A DNA stretch of 30,151 bases, taken from IMG/VR virus record IMGVR_UViG_3300034109_000055, positions 1-30,151 of that record. One strand, given 5' to 3'. A program made the translations under genes and the position numbers. The notes below the pieces were generated by a model. It did not search any database. It saw only the letters and a list, made by a program, of their open reading frames with translations, and was not told the DNA's origin. Numbering within the stretch: position 1 is the stretch's first letter; each line of letters starts with the position of its first letter. This DNA comes from a virus. Below, piece by piece: positions 1 through 6,699 of the stretch.

Positions 1-1008
1 ATTACCAGGATCTACAGTCCATACTTGTCTGCATGTTTCACCATACTCAGCATTGACAGCAGGAACCTGTGCCATGTTAGGGCTGTGATGCGTCATACGC
101 CCTGTGACAGCACCGTTAGTGATGACCTTACCGTGTACCCTACCATCATCAGCAACGTGCTCTAGCCATGATGAGGACTGTGCTATACGCTTCTGGATAA
201 GTAGATACTCAGCCATTGCCTTAGCCTCTGGATAAGGTAGCTTAGACAGGATCACTTCATCAACCATTGGCTTACCTGTTTCAGTGAACTTCTCAGGCTT
301 CCATCCTAATGATGTCAGTCTACGTCCTATCTGATCTCTAGAGCCTGGGTTAAACACTTCAACATGATCCTTTAGTTTCTTACCTGTCTTTTCACTAACA
401 CGTTCAGTGATGATCGGTGGGAATATAGTTTGTAGGTTCTCCTCAATGTCAGATAACTTTGTCTTAAGATCAGAGACAAATGAAGTACATAGTGGTATAT
501 CAAGTTTGAATCCATGTCTTTCCTGCTGTGCAACAATAAACTGTACCTTGTGTTCAATGTCAATGCTTTGTGGTGAGAAGTCCTTCAACTCTCCGCATAG
601 TTTGCGATGAAGTTCACCAGTAAGATTGACATCTTGGATACAGTAATCAATCATCTCTTGTGTCAAAGCAGTAAAGTCTTGGAACTCAATCTTGTGATTC
701 CCTAATCTTTTCCCCCATGCTTCTAGACTGTGTCCTCCTTCGATACTGGGATTCCATAGCCTCGACAGCACGAGCGTATCTGAGGCCTTCTTGAGTGGTA
801 TCGTAATGTTCCACAATCTCCGAAGGTGGTAACCGTCGAAGCTGATTAGATTGTGTCCGATCACTGTGTCGTAATCCTCTATAAGAGGCTTTAGTGTATT
901 TGGATGAGTATGACATACCACCTCACTTGTTGTCAGATCCTTCGTGACTACGCAGAAGATAACAGTCTGTTCCATGTCTGTTTCGATGTCCAGCACTAAG
1001 CTCTTCAT
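1..1008 (-). CDS. Family A DNA polymerase, T7 gp5-like (partial, C-terminus off the window)
   Basis: Replicative DNA polymerase with proofreading. The first 336 residues are visible. The 3'-5' exonuclease shows ExoI LDIET (residues 5-9), ExoII GHNLISFD (about 54-61) and ExoIII YCIQDV further on; DTLVLSRLWNP and HSLEAWGKRLG match the T7 polymerase exonuclease domain closely. The visible part ends inside the conserved segment DGRVHG...NGAVTGRMTHHSPNMAQVP, which precedes motif A. Motifs A, B and C are beyond the edge. The ATG at 1008 is the first start after an in-frame TAG 30 bases upstream. It has no strong ribosome site and lies inside the preceding small gene, so coupled translation is likely. 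Family assignment is secure. Confidence 0.95.
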   Translation of the reverse strand, partial: MKSLVLDIETDMEQTVIFCVVTKDLTTSEVVCHTHPNTLKPLIEDYDTVIGHNLISFDGYHLRRLWNITIPLKKASDTLVLSRLWNPSIEGGHSLEAWGKRLGNHKIEFQDFTALTQEMIDYCIQDVNLTGELHRKLCGELKDFSPQSIDIEHKVQFIVAQQERHGFKLDIPLCTSFVSDLKTKLSDIEENLQTIFPPIITERVSEKTGKKLKDHVEVFNPGSRDQIGRRLTSLGWKPEKFTETGKPMVDEVILSKLPYPEAKAMAEYLLIQKRIAQSSSWLEHVADDGRVHGKVITNGAVTGRMTHHSPNMAQVPAVNAEYGETCRQVWTVDPGN

Positions 1009-1102
1009 ATTTATGTACCAGTCTCTGATAGTCTTCTAGCAGTGTATCATACTTCTTCTTTAACTCAGCATGGTCAGCTAACAGCCTATCCATTACCCAC
1101 AT
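923..1102 (-). CDS. Small coiled-coil protein overlapping the polymerase start
   Basis: A 59-residue ORF (MWVMDRLLADHAELKKKY...). An AAGGAG ribosome site lies 7 bases before its ATG, better than the polymerase's own signal. Residues 6-36 have the charged and leucine heptad look of a short coiled coil. It overlaps the polymerase gene by 86 bases in another frame and the upstream 77-residue gene by 10 bases. It may encode a small partner protein, or mainly deliver ribosomes to the polymerase start. No family recognised. Confidence 0.6.
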   Translation of the reverse strand: MWVMDRLLADHAELKKKYDTLLEDYQRLVHKYEELSAGHRNRHGTDCYLLRSHEGSDNK

Positions 1103-1326
1103 GGTTTACTCCTTGCTCGTATGACGTTGGATATGCAAGCACCATAGTTGGTGTGAGGGTGTGATGCGTCCCAATCTTTTGCAATCTGAGCACACGCCTC
1201 ACGCTCGGCAGCAGCAACAAGGGCAGCGAAGCGTTCAAGCTCATGCACCATAAGAAGGTGCGGAGTTTCAATCGCCTGTTTAATGTTGGCCTCCCGCGCC
1301 ATGCGGATAATTTCTTCTCGGTTCAT
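1093..1326 (-). CDS. Small phage hypothetical protein (MNREEIIRMAREA family)
   Basis: A 77-residue protein. The pattern MNREEIIRMAREA, then LERFAALVAAAEREACA and a C-terminal IRARS, is one I know from many phages of Gram-negative bacteria; the function is unknown. It is predicted mostly helical and soluble, with no membrane segment. Its ATG overlaps the stop of the upstream gene as ATGA, typical of translational coupling in this operon. Confidence 0.8.
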   Translation of the reverse strand: MNREEIIRMAREANIKQAIETPHLLMVHELERFAALVAAAEREACAQIAKDWDASHPHTNYGACISNVIRARSKPCG

Positions 1327-1535
1327 CCCTCACCCCTGATGATATCTGCTGCATCAGCATAACCTCTTCTCTCTAAAGCTTCAATGCAGCGATCTAGTCT
1401 TTCTTCACTGGCTTGAAAGGCTACCATCTCAGCAAACTTTTCAAAGTCAAAGCGTTCACAATCCATGCGATTGTTCCAGCATTGGCTCATCATATCTCTA
1501 AGTGTTTGTTTCACTGCCGCTGTCCTTCCAATCAA
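1323..1535 (-). CDS. Small hypothetical phage protein, TTG or internal ATG start
   Basis: A 70-residue frame if the TTG at 1535 is used. That TTG has AAAGGA about 8 bases upstream but overlaps the previous gene by 38 bases. The alternative is the ATG pair at 1493/1490 (MMSQCWNNRMDCERF), just after the upstream stop at 1498, giving about 56 residues. The protein is charged and helical (FEKFAEMVAFQASEERLDRCIEAL). No family recognised. The stop overlaps the next start as ATGA. Confidence 0.65.
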   Translation of the reverse strand: MIGRTAAVKQTLRDMMSQCWNNRMDCERFDFEKFAEMVAFQASEERLDRCIEALERRGYADAADIIRGEG

Positions 1536-1677
1536 AGTTCTTTTCCTTTAAGAAAGCTAACTTAATTGCTTCTTTGATAGCCCAACTAATAAGTATCTTA
1601 ATCTCTTCTTCAGTTAGATCAAAGTGTACAGTAGCTGTGCCATCATCATGCTCTTCAATGTTTGTTACCTCAGCCAT
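1498..1677 (-). CDS. Small acidic hypothetical protein, 59 aa
   Basis: The ATG at 1677 follows a strong AGGAGG and shares a base with the upstream stop (TAATG). The translation MAEVTNIEEHDDGTATVHFD then LTEEEIKILISWAIKEAIKL is acidic at the N-terminus, with an amphipathic helix after it. Such short 'LTEEEIxxLxxxAxxxAI' proteins are common and uncharacterised in phage early operons. It lies between the primase-helicase and the polymerase. Confidence 0.7.
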   Translation of the reverse strand: MAEVTNIEEHDDGTATVHFDLTEEEIKILISWAIKEAIKLAFLKEKNFDWKDSGSETNT

Positions 1678-1847
1678 TAAGGCCTCCTGTTAGCATCTTG
1701 CATAGCCTCTACGTAGTCTGATGTCTTTCTGATCTCATTGATGATCTCTTCGAACGAACAAACTACTTCACCCATTGTAGACCCTGTACGGATCTGCTGT
1801 AAAGCAAATCGTTTAGTATCCTCTTTCAAATCTTCATAAGTCTTCAT
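1677..1847 (-). CDS. Small hypothetical protein just downstream of the helicase, 56 aa
   Basis: The likely start is the ATG at 1847 (MKTYEDLKEDTKRFALQQIR), 9 bases after CAGAGG. The frame stays open further upstream, but that part is a shadow of the helicase gene. It overlaps the helicase end by 14 bases. Two predicted helices and no cysteine pairs or membrane segment. Function unknown. Confidence 0.7.
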   Translation of the reverse strand: MKTYEDLKEDTKRFALQQIRTGSTMGEVVCSFEEIINEIRKTSDYVEAMQDANRRP

Positions 1848-3441
1848 CTTGTGTGACCTCTGATAACCTTCCTGTTGTGTGGCTGTAGTAGACGTTACAG
1901 GCTGGACCTGTAATGCCATTGAATCTACTCTTAAGCACCCTAATCCTGGTGGTATTGCGTTCACGTTCATCATCATGCTGTGCATTCCTTTCCATACCGA
2001 TCACCATATCAGACAACTGTGCAATGCTACCAGATCCCCTAAGCTGACCTAGTGAAGTAGCTGCTCCTTCTTCATGGCCTTTACCATCTGGTCTCTTAAG
2101 ATGGCTGACAATCAACAGTGCAATGCCTGTCTCTTGCACAATCATCCTAAGCTTGGTCATGATCTCATCTAATGCTTTACGTTCATCGCCAACATCGCCA
2201 GAACTGACGACAATACTAATATGATCCAACACAACAAAGCTACATCCGAGTCCTTTAGCCATGAATCTGACTCTTGATAGTATGTTGTCAATTGATGTAC
2301 TCCCAAAATGATCAAAAAGATAAACCCTATTAGTGCCAAGAGTGTGCTCGAAGGCATCTCTAAACTCCTCATCAGTGTATGCTGTGTCAGGTAGATGCAG
2401 TGGCTTGTTCGCATGGATAGACATGATACCTTTAGCAGTGCGAACAGTAGACTCCTCCAAGAACATCAAGCCAATGTTGTCCTCAGTCTTACATAGGATG
2501 TGGTATACGATCTCCCTAAGCACCTGTGATTTACCCAGTCCAGATCCTGCTGTAAACGTCACCAGCTCACCTTTACGGATACCATAAGTCAAAGCATTCA
2601 TACCTTGCCAAGGATAGTCACAAGAGGCTTTAATGGCTGGTGTGTTGATCTCTTCCCAGAGCTTTGATCCTTCGATGATCCCATCAGGTACATAGACTTC
2701 AGCAGCAAACCAGTCCTGGATATACTCCTTGATCATCTCATCTTTGAGATAATCGTTAGCATCCTTGTGTGGCTGTCTGTGCTTTACTACCTTAGCCTTA
2801 GCACCGAATAGATCCGCTACTTTCGTAGCAGCTTGCTTACCAACCTCATCAGCATCAAAGCTGATAACAATGGTCTCAAAAGAGTCAAGATATTCATAGT
2901 TGTCCTTACAGTCCTTAATTGCTGATTGTGCGCCATTACGTATACTGACTACTGGATACCGCATACCGTTCATCTGATACACAGCAACAGCATCGAATTC
3001 ACCTTCAGTGATGGTAATGCTCTTACCACCTTTAGGGAATAGATGCTGTCCGAACAAAGTAGCCTTAGACCAATCACCTTTGATGGTGCAGTCAGTCTTC
3101 ATTGCATCATGTCTTACCTTGTATGCAGTTACCTTACCATCAGCATCACAGTAGGGAAAAGCCACACCACCCTCATCAGTGATCATCACACCAAAGGCTT
3201 TTAAAGCATCTCTGGAGAGGTTTCTTAGCGGTATAGACTGATACTTACCATCTAACATTGGAATCACCTTAGCAGACTTTGTATGCTTTTGCCTGAAGTT
3301 GTCATCATGTTCAGACATTTTAGTATTCGTACCACAAGCAAAACAATGTGACCAAGTCTCTCCTTTATCATTAACAGATACGGATAGTGCATCACTAGAT
3401 CCACAATCATCACAGCCAACATGCGTGGCTAAGTAGTTCAC
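1834..3441 (-). CDS. Primase-helicase, T7 gp4-like (DnaB-family helicase with Toprim primase)
   Basis: A bifunctional replisome enzyme that makes primers and unwinds DNA at the fork, 535 residues. Zinc-binding domain: Cys10/Cys13 and Cys33/Cys36. Toprim domain: TEGEFD at 145-150 and FDADEVG at 195-201. RecA-like helicase: Walker A AGSGLGKS at 298-305, an acidic FLEE at 327-330 that fits the catalytic glutamate, Walker B VVLDH at 403-407, SHLKR at 446-450 and QLRGSGSIAQLSD at 466-478, all in the order seen in T7 gp4 (566 aa). The start is GTG, 7 bases after AAAGGAG. It works with the polymerase encoded downstream in the same operon. Confidence 0.95.
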   Translation of the reverse strand: MNYLATHVGCDDCGSSDALSVSVNDKGETWSHCFACGTNTKMSEHDDNFRQKHTKSAKVIPMLDGKYQSIPLRNLSRDALKAFGVMITDEGGVAFPYCDADGKVTAYKVRHDAMKTDCTIKGDWSKATLFGQHLFPKGGKSITITEGEFDAVAVYQMNGMRYPVVSIRNGAQSAIKDCKDNYEYLDSFETIVISFDADEVGKQAATKVADLFGAKAKVVKHRQPHKDANDYLKDEMIKEYIQDWFAAEVYVPDGIIEGSKLWEEINTPAIKASCDYPWQGMNALTYGIRKGELVTFTAGSGLGKSQVLREIVYHILCKTEDNIGLMFLEESTVRTAKGIMSIHANKPLHLPDTAYTDEEFRDAFEHTLGTNRVYLFDHFGSTSIDNILSRVRFMAKGLGCSFVVLDHISIVVSSGDVGDERKALDEIMTKLRMIVQETGIALLIVSHLKRPDGKGHEEGAATSLGQLRGSGSIAQLSDMVIGMERNAQHDDERERNTTRIRVLKSRFNGITGPACNVYYSHTTGRLSEVTQDEDL

Positions 3442-3463
3442 TGATTAGCTCCTTTAACTTGAG

Positions 3464-3480
3464 TCGTAGTCCTACTACGA
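3464..3480 (-). other. Perfect 7-bp hairpin before the helicase gene
   Basis: TCGTAGT and ACTACGA flank a 3-base loop in the 42-base gap between the 87-residue gene and the helicase ribosome site. There is no U-tract, so it is not a classical terminator. It could be an RNA processing or stability element; function is inferred from position only. Confidence 0.4.
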
Positions 3481-3483
3481 TAT

Positions 3484-3747
3484 TTACCACTTGTTCTTCT
3501 CCTTCAAGGCTTGTTCAATGGCCTTAGCAAAACCCAACCGATCAAACCACGGTGAATTACCTTCGTCGATTTTCTGGGACAGATGACTCAAGTCCTGAAT
3601 CTCCTCATCCGTCAGCCCAACCCATTGCTTCAGCGCCAATCGGCGCAGTTCGGAAGCGGCTTCTCCGCATAAACCCGTGTGGCTGAATTGCGCATCAAGT
3701 TCTTCCAGCGCATCAGCTAGCCGCAGGGCTTCGGGTCGTGTGTTCAT
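3484..3747 (-). CDS. WVGLTDEEI-motif phage protein (copy 1)
   Basis: An 87-residue protein with MNTRPEALRLADALEE, then ELRRLA, then WVGLTDEEI at 42-50 and a C-terminal helix AIEQALKEKN. The WVGLTDEEI module recurs in many small phage proteins of unknown function. The next gene upstream carries the same motif, and the DNA for it is identical over 29 bp, so this is a recent duplication or recombination. The start overlaps the previous stop (ATGA). Confidence 0.8.
   Translation of the reverse strand: MNTRPEALRLADALEELDAQFSHTGLCGEAASELRRLALKQWVGLTDEEIQDLSHLSQKIDEGNSPWFDRLGFAKAIEQALKEKNKW
3598..3626. repeat. 29-bp exact direct repeat, copy 1 (copy 2 at 3852-3880)
   Basis: The same 29 bases occur at 3598-3626 and 3852-3880, both encoding the WVGLTDEEI segment in the same frame of adjacent genes. 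Flanking sequence differs, which suggests a shared module inside otherwise diverged paralogues. Confidence 0.9.
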
Positions 3748-4049
3748 GTGTTCTTCTCCTTTAGCTTGGCTTCGATAGCGCGGGCGAACTCATACAAATC
3801 AGCCGATGAGATTTCGTACTGAGGCATTCCGACTTCTTCTTCACAGTCATAAATCTCCTCATCCGTCAGCCCAACCCATTCATGTTCACGTTTTGCCTTT
3901 TCATCGACACGTTCTTGCGATTTGTCGTCAGCATCAACAAGTGCTTGGCGCAGTACGGTGATAGCTTGCTTTTTGTTAATAAGCCAAGCAAGACTTGTTG
4001 GATCACTCTCCAGCGCCTCAAGCGCCATCTGCATAGCTTTTCTGCTCAT
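3744..4049 (-). CDS. WVGLTDEEI-motif phage protein (copy 2)
   Basis: A 101-residue protein: MSRKAMQMALEALESDP (a common phage N-terminus), a charged linker, EWVGLTDEEIYDCEEE around 56-71, and a C-terminal FARAIEAKLKEKN helix that parallels the end of copy 1. Function unknown. ATGA overlaps on both sides. G+C looks higher here than in the replication genes, which suggests import from another phage lineage. Confidence 0.8.
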   Translation of the reverse strand: MSRKAMQMALEALESDPTSLAWLINKKQAITVLRQALVDADDKSQERVDEKAKREHEWVGLTDEEIYDCEEEVGMPQYEISSADLYEFARAIEAKLKEKNT

Positions 4050-4327
4050 GATTTCTCTCCTGTTGCCTTGGCGATGGCGGCGCGTACGTACTCATAAGTC
4101 CTTGGCCGACCATCTAAAGCATTTGGATCATCCAGCACCATCAAAAGCGCATCTAACAAATCAGGCGCGGCGGCGATCAGGCGGGCGTTGGCTTCTGATG
4201 TTTCCAGACGCTTGTCGTCCATTGACAACGCGGTCACAAGTTCGCGTCCGCTGTTGACGTACAAGGAATAGCCGCTTCTGTCGTAGTTCCACGGACCTGG
4301 TGTGTGTTTAATAGCTTCTCTGCTCAT
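4046..4327 (-). CDS. HTPGPW / EANARLIAAAP family phage protein
   Basis: A 93-residue protein with HTPGPWNYDRSGYSLYV at the N-terminus and EANARLIAAAPDLLDALLMV in the middle, the signature of a very widespread phage protein of unknown function. It is complete in length for the family. It is coupled by ATGA overlaps to both neighbours and shares their GC-rich composition (for example around 4165-4200). Confidence 0.9.
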   Translation of the reverse strand: MSREAIKHTPGPWNYDRSGYSLYVNSGRELVTALSMDDKRLETSEANARLIAAAPDLLDALLMVLDDPNALDGRPRTYEYVRAAIAKATGEKS

Positions 4328-4611
4328 GTTGTCCTCAGATTAAAAGGGTTATGCCAACAGATACCAGTGTTATCCCTGGTGTTGTATCCGCCTAGTGAAT
4401 ACGATATCAAGTATTGGTGATCATCCTTCCTAATATCCCTATCAACAGTGTAGTTATCAACTAACTTTGACATAGAGTCTCTGATCTGCTTAGAGGTCTT
4501 GTCAGGGAATGCCTCTAGGAGGTCTTCTAAGGTGGCATGGCGGCCATGATTCTCTAGGTAGGCTACGTAGGGGTTAACCTTACGCTTTCGTGGCTGTATA
4601 CGCTTTCTCAT
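4324..4611 (-). CDS. Basic hypothetical protein, possible winged-helix DNA binder
   Basis: A 95-residue protein with a very basic N-terminus (MRKRIQPRKRKVNPYVAYL). The segment TLEDLLEAFPDKTSKQIRDS followed by a hydrophilic strand region resembles a winged helix-turn-helix, with SKQIRDSMSKLV as a recognition helix. This is a visual guess without a family match. It lacks cysteine pairs and membrane segments. Coupled by ATGA to the next gene. Confidence 0.65.
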   Translation of the reverse strand: MRKRIQPRKRKVNPYVAYLENHGRHATLEDLLEAFPDKTSKQIRDSMSKLVDNYTVDRDIRKDDHQYLISYSLGGYNTRDNTGICWHNPFNLRTT

Positions 4612-4820
4612 ACGTTGAACCCTTTAGCGTTAAGAGCCTTAGTTAACTGACGCATCATGAAGTAAAAACCATACTCTTGACATAAGCGAACAAAACGATT
4701 TAACACATCATTGACATTGTGATCTTCCATCATGTCTTCGTACTCACCTTTAGTGATCTCATCGAATGCTTCTTCAGGTAAAAACTCATCATCAGGGTAC
4801 ATTTCGAACAATCCTTTCAT
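4608..4820 (-). CDS. Acidic hypothetical protein, first gene after a structured leader
   Basis: A 70-residue protein (MKGLFEMYPDDEFLPEEAFD...), strongly acidic in the first half with a hydrophobic/aromatic helix FVRLCQEYGFYFMM near the end. AGGA lies 4 bases before the ATG. It is the first gene downstream of the promoter and the long inverted repeat at 4839-4962. The acidic surface would fit a DNA-mimic or small inhibitor, but nothing else supports that. Function unknown. Confidence 0.65.
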   Translation of the reverse strand: MKGLFEMYPDDEFLPEEAFDEITKGEYEDMMEDHNVNDVLNRFVRLCQEYGFYFMMRQLTKALNAKGFNV

Positions 4821-4838
4821 TGAGTCCTACTGTACATA

Positions 4839-4913
4839 GGCTAAATAGTCTAAGTACTAAGTATATATTAAATATTATACATAGTATATACTTAGTACAT
4901 AGACTAAGTAGCC
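4839..4913. repeat. Long inverted repeat, 29-bp arms, in an operon leader
   Basis: The arms are 4839-4867 and 4885-4913; they match at 26 of 29 positions, and the inner 14 bp (4854-4867 with 4885-4898) match perfectly around a 17-base AT-rich centre. It lies between a leftward promoter and the first gene at 4820, so the RNA could fold into one long hairpin ending about 18 bases before the start codon. The DNA could equally be an operator cruciform. Confidence 0.85.
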
Positions 4914-4933
4914 TACATAGCCTATATAGATTT

Positions 4934-4962
4934 AGGGTATCAGAGAAAAACAAAGTTGTCAA
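4934..4962 (-). promoter_or_regulatory. Leftward sigma70-like promoter
   Basis: On the minus strand, a perfect TTGACA (4957-4962), a 17-base spacer and TACCCT (4934-4939) preceded by TG, an extended -10. The -10 itself matches only three consensus bases. Start expected near 4927. The context ACTTGACAA is shared with the promoters at 8526 and 12402. It overlaps the end of the 65-residue gene and would feed the genes from 4820 leftwards. Confidence 0.6.
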
Positions 4963-4963
4963 G

Positions 4964-5161
4964 TCATTCTTCATCAATGTTACGTTTACTTACAATGTCA
5001 TCATCTCCTTCATTGATCAATCGTACATTACCAACAGCAGCAATCTCATCTCGGACATAACGAAAACATCCATTGCATAAGTCAATGTACTGGTGTGTTC
5101 GAACACTACGCCTAGAGGCTTCATAGTCACTTAAGGCTTCATTACATGATAAGCATCTCAT
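4964..5161 (-). CDS. Small zinc-ribbon-like phage protein
   Basis: A 65-residue protein with two CxxC knuckles, Cys3/Cys6 and Cys29/Cys32 (MRCLSCNEAL...LCNGCF), then an acidic tail EGDDDIVSKRNIDEE. The MRCxxCNxxLSDxE N-terminus is familiar from many small phage proteins thought to bind zinc; no function is known. The start overlaps the previous stop as ATGA. A promoter lies over its 3' end, so it belongs to the upstream transcription unit. Confidence 0.75.
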   Translation of the reverse strand: MRCLSCNEALSDYEASRRSVRTHQYIDLCNGCFRYVRDEIAAVGNVRLINEGDDDIVSKRNIDEE

Positions 5162-5331
5162 TTTAAGTCATCCCTCATAGAGTCAATCAACGAAACAAGT
5201 CTGTAATACTGAACATGCTCTTTCTCTGCTTCTTTGTCCGCAGCATCAGCATGACCTAATGCTAAGGCAATGTTAGCCTTGATTTGAAGCTCGATTAAGT
5301 ACAACAACTCATCTAACATATCTTTAGTCAT
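5158..5331 (-). CDS. Small helical hypothetical protein, 57 aa
   Basis: Start chosen at the ATG at 5331 (MTKDMLDELLYLIELQIK), which overlaps the methyltransferase stop as ATGA and has GGGGT about 6 bases upstream; the in-frame ATG at 5343 would add MGYS. All-helical, alanine-rich centre, no membrane-length hydrophobic run. Function unknown. Confidence 0.7.
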   Translation of the reverse strand: MTKDMLDELLYLIELQIKANIALALGHADAADKEAEKEHVQYYRLVSLIDSMRDDLK

Positions 5332-5879
5332 AGAATACCCCATTGATTAGCCATAGCATCAGCGATGCCTTGAAATGTAGCACTACGAATCTTCCATCGA
5401 TCAGGACTAGGCGGAAGCTTCCATATCCTTTGATCCCTTCCATCAACGATATTAGTAGGAACCAGTTTAGGCAAGCCCTTAAGCCATAGACAAGTCCTTT
5501 TAGTCTCACCGTGACCAAATTGCCAAGGCTGGATGGTTTGATCCGGTTTCCTAATCCTACTACTAATAATAGATACAGGGTTTTCTATACAGATACGATC
5601 AATGTCAGCATTGATAAGTTTACGAACAAAGTCTAAAGCTTCTGCCTGCTCTGTAACCTTATCCTTAAACCACCTAGCACCACTCACAGCAAGATGGGTA
5701 CATGGAGGATGAGCAATCATCAAATCCCAACCATCATTGATAACATCAAATACATCACCCTGATAGTGTGGTCCTGGTTTATCAGTAGGTAGTAGATCAC
5801 ATGACATAGCGTCATGACCTTTAGCGATAAAAGCATCTCTGACAGTGCCAGAGTATTCACAAGCAACTAAGACTCTCAT
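5328..5879 (-). CDS. DNA cytosine methyltransferase-like protein
   Basis: A 183-residue protein. VACEYSGTVRDAF at 5-17 is a SAM-binding-type first strand and loop, GDVFDV follows at 41-46, the PPC motif is at 58-60 (AHPPCTHLAVSGARW; Cys60 would be the catalytic cysteine of C5 methyltransferases), and ENP at 99-101 takes the place of motif VI. GHGETKRTCLWLKGLPKL fits the later conserved part of this phage family. It is much shorter than classical C5 enzymes (300+ aa) and lacks an obvious target-recognition domain. Likely role: marking phage DNA against restriction, or regulation. Activity is inferred. Confidence 0.75.
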   Translation of the reverse strand: MRVLVACEYSGTVRDAFIAKGHDAMSCDLLPTDKPGPHYQGDVFDVINDGWDLMIAHPPCTHLAVSGARWFKDKVTEQAEALDFVRKLINADIDRICIENPVSIISSRIRKPDQTIQPWQFGHGETKRTCLWLKGLPKLVPTNIVDGRDQRIWKLPPSPDRWKIRSATFQGIADAMANQWGIL

Positions 5880-5895
5880 AATACCCTCTAGAATC

Positions 5896-5928
5896 GATTA
5901 AAACAGGCCTAGAAGCGACGATCTAGGC
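5896..5928 (-). terminator. Candidate intrinsic terminator after the HNH gene
   Basis: On the minus strand, GCCTAGA and TCTAGGC form a 7-bp stem (5907-5913 with 5922-5928) around an 8-base loop, followed by CTGTTTTA. The stem includes the HNH stop codon. The U-run is only four bases, so termination may be partial. Confidence 0.4.
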
Positions 5929-6408
5929 TAAGGTGGACTCCGCAAAGGACGGAAACGTCTCAGGCCTTATTTGACGGCTTTGAATGGCTCTTATTTTATA
6001 CATGAAACGACTAGCCATTTCTTGCCTAGCTCTAACAAAGTCTTTAAGGTTTCGCCCAAGTTCATCAATTTCGTCATCAGTCCATAAACTCCTTTGTTTT
6101 TGAAGTTTAACGTCATAGTAAGATTCTAAGAAAACAAGTCTATCCATCACTGTAAACAGTTTTCTATTACCTAATGCAGTGTTGCATTCATTGCAGCATG
6201 TAATCAACGAACATGGTATATCGTTTTTCCTCCTGTAGTCATGGTCTAAATTGTCCATAGCCGTTAGTGGCGGCACATGATCTAAGACATTAGCAGGGTC
6301 GGCGCAGTAAAAACAATAAAAGCCTTCGCTGATAAAGTGTCGTTTATACTTATGCCCGTGTAATTGATTAAGTCTTTTGCGTTCCTTGAGTAGATTTCTT
6401 TTGTTCAT
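5923..6408 (-). CDS. HNH endonuclease (probable free-standing homing enzyme)
   Basis: A 161-residue protein. Zinc pairs CFYC (32-35) and CNEC (72-75) flank LDHVPPL, where D43-H44 is the HNH 'DH', and N76 follows the second pair. An in-frame ATG at 6429 exists, but the ATG at 6408 has GGAGA 9 bases upstream and fits better. The gene breaks the chain of overlapping genes: it has untranslated DNA on both sides, its own extended -10 promoter at 6443 and a hairpin at its stop. This is how inserted homing-nuclease cassettes often look. The target site is unknown. Confidence 0.85.
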   Translation of the reverse strand: MNKRNLLKERKRLNQLHGHKYKRHFISEGFYCFYCADPANVLDHVPPLTAMDNLDHDYRRKNDIPCSLITCCNECNTALGNRKLFTVMDRLVFLESYYDVKLQKQRSLWTDDEIDELGRNLKDFVRARQEMASRFMYKIRAIQSRQIRPETFPSFAESTLA

Positions 6409-6442
6409 GACGTGCAGTCTCCATAGCATACATAGTGTTGCT

Positions 6443-6451
6443 ATTTTACCA
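6443..6451 (-). promoter_or_regulatory. Extended -10 promoter for the HNH gene
   Basis: The minus strand reads GTGTGGTAAAATAGCAAC: TGG followed by TAAAAT (6443-6448), an extended -10. No good -35 hexamer is seen at 17 bases. The string GTGTGGTAAAAT is the same as in the strong promoter at 12402-12430. The start would lie near 6436, giving a leader of about 28 bases. Confidence 0.45.
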
Positions 6452-6486
6452 CACTAAACTTACATGATCCTTACATTGTAGTTGAC

Positions 6487-6699
6487 CTACATTAGAGCAT
6501 CTTCAATGCCTTGTAGGGCCTCTAATTGCTTAGCGTGTTTAGACTGCCTAAGCTTAGACAATACTCTGGGATCAACCCAAGTATAATTAGGGAAAGGCCA
6601 GTTAGGATTATCAGCAGCGTATCTGACGCATACAGTACCGTCTGCAGAGTCTCTGCTAACTATCTCACAAGGTTTACCATTAAAGTATAACTGAATCAT
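6487..6699 (-). CDS. Small hypothetical protein, 70 aa
   Basis: MIQLYFNGKPCEIVSRDSAD... begins with a compact beta-rich segment (SH3-like in look) holding the NPNWPFPNYTWVD stretch, and ends in a helix KQLEALQGIEDAL. No family recognised. Its ATG overlaps the stop of the 30-residue membrane peptide by ATGA, so the two are co-translated. Confidence 0.7.
   Translation of the reverse strand: MIQLYFNGKPCEIVSRDSADGTVCVRYAADNPNWPFPNYTWVDPRVLSKLRQSKHAKQLEALQGIEDALM

Noticed and set aside
1848-1985. N-terminal extension of the 56-residue gene up to 1985
   Set aside because: This part lies inside the helicase coding frame and lacks a ribosome site; the ATG at 1847 has one.
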